A stretch of DNA of 64,000 nucleotides, from positions 2,480,001 through 2,544,000 of the forward strand of contig NC_135255.1 of the NCBI RefSeq assembly GCF_964204865.1. The letters are read 5' to 3'. The notes beneath the pieces were generated by a model, which had not been told where the DNA came from, searched no databases, and saw only the letters and a list, made by a program, of their open reading frames with translations. This DNA is from Styela clava. Lineage: Eukaryota; Chordata; Ascidiacea; Stolidobranchia; Styelidae. This document shows, piece after piece, positions 57,165 through 64,000 of this stretch; position 1 is the stretch's first letter; each line of letters starts with the position of its first letter. The position numbers were made by a program, and so were the translations under genes.

Positions 57165-58380
57165 AAGGCCGGAGTAGCCTTCCACCTATTCTCTATCACG
57201 AAAACTCCGATAATTTAGTTTTCTGGTCAGCAATTACAAGATTTTTACACGGTAGAGCGAGGTCGATTAGAGTAAATACTTGTAAGAGACCCCCCGATTA
57301 TACGAGCAAGTAAAGTGTGAGACAAACAGGACAAGTTTGAGAAAAGCAGGGCAAATATTTCATAAACAATACATGCGTCGTAAAACAAGACAAATGTGAG
57401 ACGAGCAAGACAAGTTTAATTCAATCAGGTCGAGTGTAGAGCACGCAGGAAAAGTGTGATATAAACAGAATAATTGTGGGGCAATCAGGAAGGATGGTCT
57501 AACCGAATTCAGACTGGCTGTTAAAAATCTAGAACAATTGTGATACAAGTGTAGGAGATGCAGGACAAATTTGAGATAACCAAGAAAATTGTTCTGAAAG
57601 CCGTAGGAGATCAGTACAAGTGTGATACAAGCAGGGCAAGTGTGCGACAAGCATGATATCAGGGTGTCCTTAAGAAGTAATTTTCCAAAAATAAACAAGT
57701 TGTAAAAGCCGGAGTAGCATTTCACCTATTTTCTATTACGAAAACTCCGATAAATTAGTTTTTCTGGAAAGCACTTACAAGATTCTTAAACGCCAGGGTG
57801 GGGTCGATTAGAGTTAGACCATGGTACGGTAGATGTGCCGTTTTGATAAAAATTAGAATAAAAGCCTATACAAGACACCCCCATTATACAATCAAGAAAG
57901 ATGTGAGACAAACAGGACAAGTGTAAGAAAAGCAGGACAAGTGTGAGACAAGGAGGACAATTTTGAAGCATGTAAGACAAGTGTGAGACAAGCAGGACAA
58001 TTGTGGAGCATGCAGGACAGGTTTGAAATAAGCAGGACAAGTGTTGGATAACAATACATGTGTGTCAAAACAAGACAAATGTAAGACAAGCAGGGCAAGT
58101 GTGAGACAAGTTGATTCAATCAGGTCGGGTGTAGAACAAGTATGATGTATGCAGAATAAGTGAAGGACAAGCGAAACAAATGTGGAACTATTCGGACAGA
58201 CAAGTTTGGTAAAAACGGATATGTGTGAAACAAATAGGACAATGGTGATGGAAACAACAAGTGCGAGACAAGTAGTGTGAGATAAGCAGGACAGGTGTTA
58301 CACAAGCAGAACAATTGAGGGACATGCAGGGCAAGTGTTAGACAAGCAAGAAAAGCGTGATTCAAACAGGATGATCGTCG
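57165..58380. repeat. 20-bp minisatellite within a segmental tandem duplication
   Basis: Units of about 20 bp like AGGACAAGTGTGAGACAAGC recur with variation from about 57310 to 58380; between 57947 and 58046 five or more units keep exact 20-bp spacing. The array is set in two copies of a longer segment starting GCCGGAGTAGC(C/A)TT and CGAAAACTCCGATAA(T/A)TTAG at about 57168 and 57703. The minus-strand ORFs rich in SHTCPAC are by-products. Confidence 0.85.
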
Positions 58381-58384
58381 AACA

Positions 58385-58870
58385 AAGCAAGGATCCGGCC
58401 CGCGGGCCGTAATTTCCCCACACTCCTGCCCTAGGGTTCCGCAAGGTTCCATAAGGGACATTCATAACCTTTGACCTGTTGCGACTTCCGGATTCGCCGA
58501 TGCAAAAAGAGGTGACGCCTGCGATTTCTTGCTCTGAACGTTAACGCGTCCAGGCCTGACTTGTGATGTTTCTTGTGAATAAAACGCAATGTAATGGTGT
58601 TTCGTCGATGGATTCATAAAATACTGTTTTCAGATGCAGTGTTTTCAGATACAGTGATTCCCAACCTTTCATGGCTCGTGGTCCCCTTTCAGAGGCTTTT
58701 AGCACCCCCTGTTTATCATTCCAGTGGCATTTATATAGTAATTTTGATTGGTGTAATCCAAATGTATTCCCATTATGTTCAAACAATTCATGCTCAACAA
58801 AGTGAAAACACCCCGAGTTATTGATTAGCTTAGTCCACGCCCTGTAGAACCTGTGTAAAAATACGTGACT
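58385..58870. mobile_element. hAT-like terminus fragments
   Basis: GGCCCGCGGGCCGTAATTTCCCCACACTCCTG at 58397-58428 looks like the right end of a GGGCCGC-type hAT MITE, and CAGTGATTCCCAACCTTTC at 58653 like a left end of another. Partner ends were not found, so both are fragments. Confidence 0.45.
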
Positions 58871-61424
58871 GAAAGTTGCGTTTATGGTCATGCCCTGCCT
58901 ATATTTATCTTTGCAAATTCCATTTTACGTATCTTTAATATACAACTAGATACACATATGTCGTTCTTTGTACATAAAGTATGAAAAGCTAAGCGTATAG
59001 CTAATTTTACTATGAACAAGAAATGTATTCACGAGCTCGCATAAACGCGTACAAAGGTGCTAACGTCATTCAGAATTTTTCTCTGAGCTTGAGCGCGCCA
59101 ATATGATCAGAAATGAACCCGTGTGGTGGAGCTATATTCCCTAATATTTTGGGGTGAGACAGTGGCCCAGATATCCCAGAAGAAATTTGGAAAATAAACT
59201 ACGTGAAAACCTGGTCATGTCACGGCACTCTTTTTCATTACTGCTAATAAACACCCCCATAAACAATTTAATAGCAATTTAGTGAAATAATTGACAAATC
59301 CATTTCTTTCCCGATAAAAAATTGCTCTAGGAACTCTTCTTTAATTATATAATTATAGATAAAGAATAAACAATCGTCACCTGAGATTTATTTAAATGCA
59401 CATTTTATAAAGGTTTAGATGCATGCATGCCCTCGTGACACATGGCAAAAAACAATGAGAGTTTTGCGAATTTGTCACCAAGCTAGTTAAGAGAGAAAAT
59501 TAGTTTGTTTTGAAACATTTATTCTAAAAAACAACATTTATTGTCAAATAAATAAAACTGGCTGTTAACGAAAACAAGCGCATTTATACGCGAAAGGTTT
59601 GATATCTTCCCACCATGCGCAACTTGCTTTCGCGCGATAGATCTCGCGTTTTATTCAGAAAGCAAAAATTCTATGTTACGCTACATGTCTCTATGCTACA
59701 ATAGTTCTTATATAAGAAATGGAATATGATTGAACAAATGGACTCAGTAGTGATAATCAATGATGTCTTGTTTACAAATGACCGCCAAGTGACAGCACCT
59801 CACAGAAAATGAAAGAAAGAAAGAAATGTAGTCTAGAATAAACCATGCATAGAACTGGTATTTTCATCCTATTAAATCAAACCAAAAAACAACAAATTTG
59901 AAGATATCAATCGTTTTTAAAAGACTGATTATTGTTTGGTGAACTAAGTGGTTAGGTCACATAGCATTGGAAATATACTAACTCCATTGCACACGAGTTT
60001 TTATTGCCTCGGAGTATGCAAATATTTACCTTGTTAGTTATTGCGTTTATTTATTCAATCTTAAAACACAATAAGTTTAAATAAGTTACTCACAATAAGT
60101 TTTTGTGAATATAGTTTCCGGAGTAATTTTTTTTGTAAATTGACAATGTAATAAATATCTGCATTTAATGTGTCATCTGGGTATTATTTAAGCGTATTTA
60201 ATGTACTTTTTCTAGGTACATCGGGGTACGTGAGACTCAAGATATAGGGAGAACAAAAACAACCGAGTGGGTAGAATAACCACAATGGAGCAGGGAATGC
60301 AGTAGCGAGATTAAAAAGGAACGTACAAATTGTAGTTTCTTTAGAAACGAAAGTGGAAACTCGATAAATGCAATATGAAGATATCCACGCTATTTTTTAC
60401 TCCTTGAACACATCATTAGCACGGTAAGCGAGGAATGGTCCCATTTTTAGGAGTCTTGAAATAAAAGTTGGGACCTCGGTAACTCATTTATGTTTTTCAT
60501 TGCGACCACAATTTTGTTTGCATTAATCAGTCATCTTTTTACGCCTTTTTTGAGATTTTTGCAATTGCACTCTTTTTCCACTATTATTAGTTTATTAAAT
60601 AAATTCAATACATTAATGCTTTATTCGTGTCAAAATGAAAGTTTCCATTGGGTAGATCGCAGACAGAACTTTCGAAAACGGTCACGCTGTGTAATGTTTG
60701 TTGTATCCTCCTATTGAATGGTATTGCTGAAATTCCGTAATTGTTACTTTTAGAATTTAACACATATCCCGACCGGAAATATCTGATGTAAGAACTTGCT
60801 CAAACAGTAACCAACAATGAATTAACGCTCAACCAACATTAAATTTCCCAGGGATACAATAAAAATATTGAATACCTAATAATAAAATTTACAATCCGCT
60901 ATTTTGTGTTATGTATATGTAGATTTTAAAATTTGCCAATGCGAAGAAATATAATCCAACGTGATGCTGATATATCAGTTGTATGTCAGATCATTACTTT
61001 AAATTTGACTCACCCAGTAGCGCACCGAGTTTGGTCCATGCCTTAAAGATCTAGTTTCTCGAAACAATTCAAGTTTTATTCTTTTGTGTTAAATTTACAT
61101 TTGGATAATACTGATATTGTCGTTGTATATTTCTCATGCCAACTACATGTGTTGAAAAGTTCAAGCAAGAATCAAATTCTTCCCTCCTCAATAGGTTGTC
61201 AAGCAACAGGGAAACAATCGCCTTAACCTAATGTCGATCTGTGGCTAATAAATTATTTTTCGTGAACTCTTGATTAAATATACACTGTCACCAGCTTTAT
61301 GTAAATTGGGAAGAAGGAAGAATTTTAACATTTCTGTAAATCAATTAAACTCATCATCATAAAAATTCTTCATTGCACGCTATTCTTATCACGCGGTTTT
61401 GCCACAAACTTACAAAAATGCGAC
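58871..61424. other. AT-rich DNA, nothing recognised
   Basis: About 2.5 kb without a supported gene, RNA or repeat border. Confidence 0.5.
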
Positions 61425-61676
61425 TTAAGCTGTTTGCTGACCGTTAAAGTCGGACCACCTCGAAGATTGATTTAACAGTTCACTTGTAATCGTGTTCTGA
61501 TTTGTGTATTCACTCATAAAAATTGTAATATCCTGCTTTAGCTGAGCAAATAGATCACATAGCAATAAAAGGACGAGTAAAACTATAAGAAGCAAAGCCG
61601 AAACCTCTGTACGGGATGAATGTATATAGTTTGAAAGCTGGTTTCGCAACTCAAGTAGAATGAACGGTAATATCAA
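61425..61676 (-). CDS. Possible terminal exon with one membrane segment (hypothetical)
   Basis: An 83-codon frame ending at 61425. It has a strongly hydrophobic stretch VSALLLIVLLVLLLLCDLFA, long enough for one membrane span, followed by a polar tail with LKQDITIFMSEY. This composition is unlike the surrounding shadow ORFs. No family is recognised and no good upstream exon or clear acceptor was found, so it may be chance. Confidence 0.3.
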   Translation of the reverse strand: MILPFILLELRNQLSNYIHSSRTEVSALLLIVLLVLLLLCDLFAQLKQDITIFMSEYTNQNTITSELLNQSSRWSDFNGQQTA

Positions 61677-64000
61677 TCAATATAATGCCGTTTCAAGAAA
61701 GTGTGTGGCAGTAAAAATAACATTTTTGCATTCATTCAATACGGTTCAATCCTACAAATGATATAGAAATGTAATTTTGAAAATTCAACTTTGATGTGCA
61801 AGCTATATAACATGACTCATACTTACAATCAAATTCCTAATCCTTTGTGCGGAAAAACTTTTATATTTATGGTAGTGTCCCTTATAACTTATTTCAAATA
61901 CTTTCATTGAAATGCCGGGACATACTTATTTTAATAATGTGTGTCTTTGTGAATCATAGACGGGATTGGTTACAATCAGTCCCAAGTAATATTACGTCAT
62001 ATGCGTAGGTGTTAAAATAAGTAGCGTATATCAAAATAGAAATAATTGCTACTTTTGACGTGCGCGAATTAACACGCAATCAATAATTTTCGTTCGGTTT
62101 TCACAACTGAAATAAAGATTGAAATTCAGCAAAAGATTGTAAAAGCCTATAAACCAACTTGCTATTGTGTTGGACATGGCTGTAGGTTATGTGGAGGAGT
62201 TTATGCGCTGGGAGTCTGTATCGATCTGTGGGATACGGTAGTTATTTTTAAACAATTGTGTATTTATGGTGTTTTAAAAAATTCCTCTTAGCATACGTAA
62301 TAAAATAATTTTATTCAAAGCTGCAAATTCTGTTCCTATTACAATCAAACCTTCCTGCCTTTAATCATCCACCTCATATCCCCGACAGTGCGCTTAAACA
62401 TACAGCTAAAAATTAAAACGCTCTACCCAGATCACCAGTTACCACATAAAATTCAAAGTGAATGGCATATACTACAAAATTATCTTTTGAATTGCTACAA
62501 AGCACCATCGGAAGCCTGCTAGATTTTAATTATTCGATGTTGTCATTGAAAATGATCATAAGCAATTCTTCAATTTTTAAAATATGTATAAAATAATCAT
62601 TTTTTTCGTTTTAACTCGTATATTCTGGGAGCGATTTTTCATTATATTAATTTCATATCGGTCAACTGGATGAAGCGCAATTCAATTGCATATGAAAATA
62701 TATATATTACAACCATCATACGATTTTGATGAATGACAATCGCAATAATGGGCAAAATATTATAAACGATTAGAAGTGGGAAAATTTTCGGTTGCTCAAA
62801 TATAATATAATAATATTCAGTATATTAGTTTGTTACTCGATTATGACGGATTTTCATGTTGATTATATTTTCCTTGTAGTTAAGTGATTTTTACCCCTCT
62901 ACCAACCCCAACTAACGAATTATTTAAGCAGAAGATAGTAATTTACAAAATTCCAAAACTTTCAACAGCTATTTATCTGAAGTCATAACAAAATGACTAA
63001 CTTGGACAGGAAAAATCCGAAGTATTCCAATTATTATGTTCGTAAATGATAGCATTTCATGTGACTTTTTAGTGCGAGTCATTCGTGCTTATTTTCCGTC
63101 AGGTTGTCGATTATGTAAAAAATTTTACACATCTGGACTTGGGGTAAATAACACCTTTGACATGTAGTTTGTCTAAAAATAAAGCTTTACCTATATTAGT
63201 ACTTATAATAGTTGCTTGTCAAACATGAAATTATAGTATTTTTAGGAAATGTCATAAAACTCAGTACATATACAGGAATTTATAAATAATTATAATTATT
63301 TCAAGGATAGGCTAAAATAAATCGTTTAAGAAATTACAACAAAATAGGGATGTTAAACGCAAACGAGTGATAAGTTTGCGAGGTATTGTAAAAACGAGTT
63401 GTTTTAACTTCATATTGATTTTGTTTTGCCAGGTGTGCTGGGTCGTTCGCGGTGAGACCTTACAGCCAGGAAATATTCAAATAAGGATGGATAAACCAAT
63501 GTTGCAGATGGCTTGATTTGTCATACGACTATAAAAACTCACAAAGGAATATATCTGTTTTTTTTTCTTTCAATTTCGTGTTCGCGGCTTTATGCAGTAG
63601 ATACGTGGTCTTTGCATACACTGGTGCGATTTGATTCGGATTATCTCCACATTTAGTGGACTATATTAAACCTGCGTACACTTGAGCAAGGTCGATTTCA
63701 CGACCATTTTGACTCGACTTAGACTTTACACCAGACACGATCAGACGCGATTTCCATTTGTCGAAATCGGACGACCCCAGTTTAGTCCGAACAGACATTC
63801 CAACTCGATATTTGTTAGCGCGCAATCCACGAATCACGAATATACTTCAAGTATATGATACATGAATGATTGATGTATATATTGCCAATTACGATGTCCT
63901 AGCGAAACTCCAATTGACCGTGAATTTAATTTAAGTACTTTTGGTGGTAAATTTGCAATTTATGGTTTGCCATTTCCATGACCTTGGTCTAATGTCAGGT
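61677..64000. other. AT-rich DNA, nothing recognised
   Basis: About 2.3 kb to the window end. No ORF, RNA gene, LTR or terminal inverted repeat is visible to me. Confidence 0.5.

Noticed and set aside
57165..58380. CRISPR-like array
   Set aside because: Units are tandem and diverged, with no spacers between exact repeats, and the sequence is animal-like.
57360..58461. Minus-strand Cys/Ser-rich ORFs that look like a secreted repeat protein
   Set aside because: They are translations of a 20-bp minisatellite; the frame is not kept between units.
58541..58891. 116-residue minus-strand ORF
   Set aside because: It covers a hAT terminus fragment and has no recognisable domain.

Overview
This window looks like genomic DNA from an invertebrate animal. 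It is AT-rich and holds genes with many small exons separated by GT-AG introns, with dense and repeatedly nested transposable elements between and inside them. Two host genes can be reconstructed exon by exon, both on the minus strand: a complete mitofusin (15 exons, 748 codons) and an almost complete SLC26 anion transporter (13 exons seen, final STAS exon missing). An ascidian or other marine invertebrate would fit the gene style, but I cannot fix the species from sequence alone.

Layout. 1-2.6 kb: gag and protease of a minus-strand Ty3/gypsy-type retrotransposon cut by the left edge, with its primer-binding site near 2.57 kb. 3.9-5.1 kb: a complete non-autonomous hAT element inserted into older repeat sequence. 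6.1-6.3 kb: a LINE reverse-transcriptase scrap. 7.0-14.0 kb: mitofusin, with a hAT-like MITE and a SINE-like repeat in introns. 14-20 kb: intergenic, with an inverted repeat, a partial hAT copy and a three-copy tandem array rich in GTACGGTA. 20.2-23.3 kb: collinear fragments of an ornithine-decarboxylase-like gene on the plus strand, broken by a hAT MITE. 24.9-27.6 kb: two hAT elements. 27.9-39.3 kb: SLC26 gene, with three transposon-like insertions in its introns. 41.1-42.1 kb: another hAT element. 43.5-47.7 kb: a LINE reverse transcriptase interrupted by a 3.6-kb LTR element with both LTRs and a 4-bp target duplication. 47.8-50.2 kb: a large palindrome whose arms each carry a degenerate THAP zinc-finger exon and whose spacer carries a YqaJ-nuclease-like fragment. 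51.2-55.6 kb: a nearly intact minus-strand Ty3/gypsy element. 56.1-57.0 kb: an older gypsy pol remnant. 57.2-58.4 kb: a 20-bp minisatellite inside a tandem duplication. 58.9-64 kb: AT-rich DNA in which I see almost nothing coding.

The host genes act separately: mitofusin drives outer mitochondrial membrane fusion, SLC26 moves anions across membranes, and ODC/antizyme-inhibitor proteins belong to polyamine metabolism. No operon-like logic is expected. The connecting theme is transposon traffic. At least seven hAT-type insertions with different terminal repeats can be delimited, most by 8-bp target duplications, and several host introns are largely transposon. The most unusual structure is the THAP/YqaJ palindrome at 47.8-50.2 kb.
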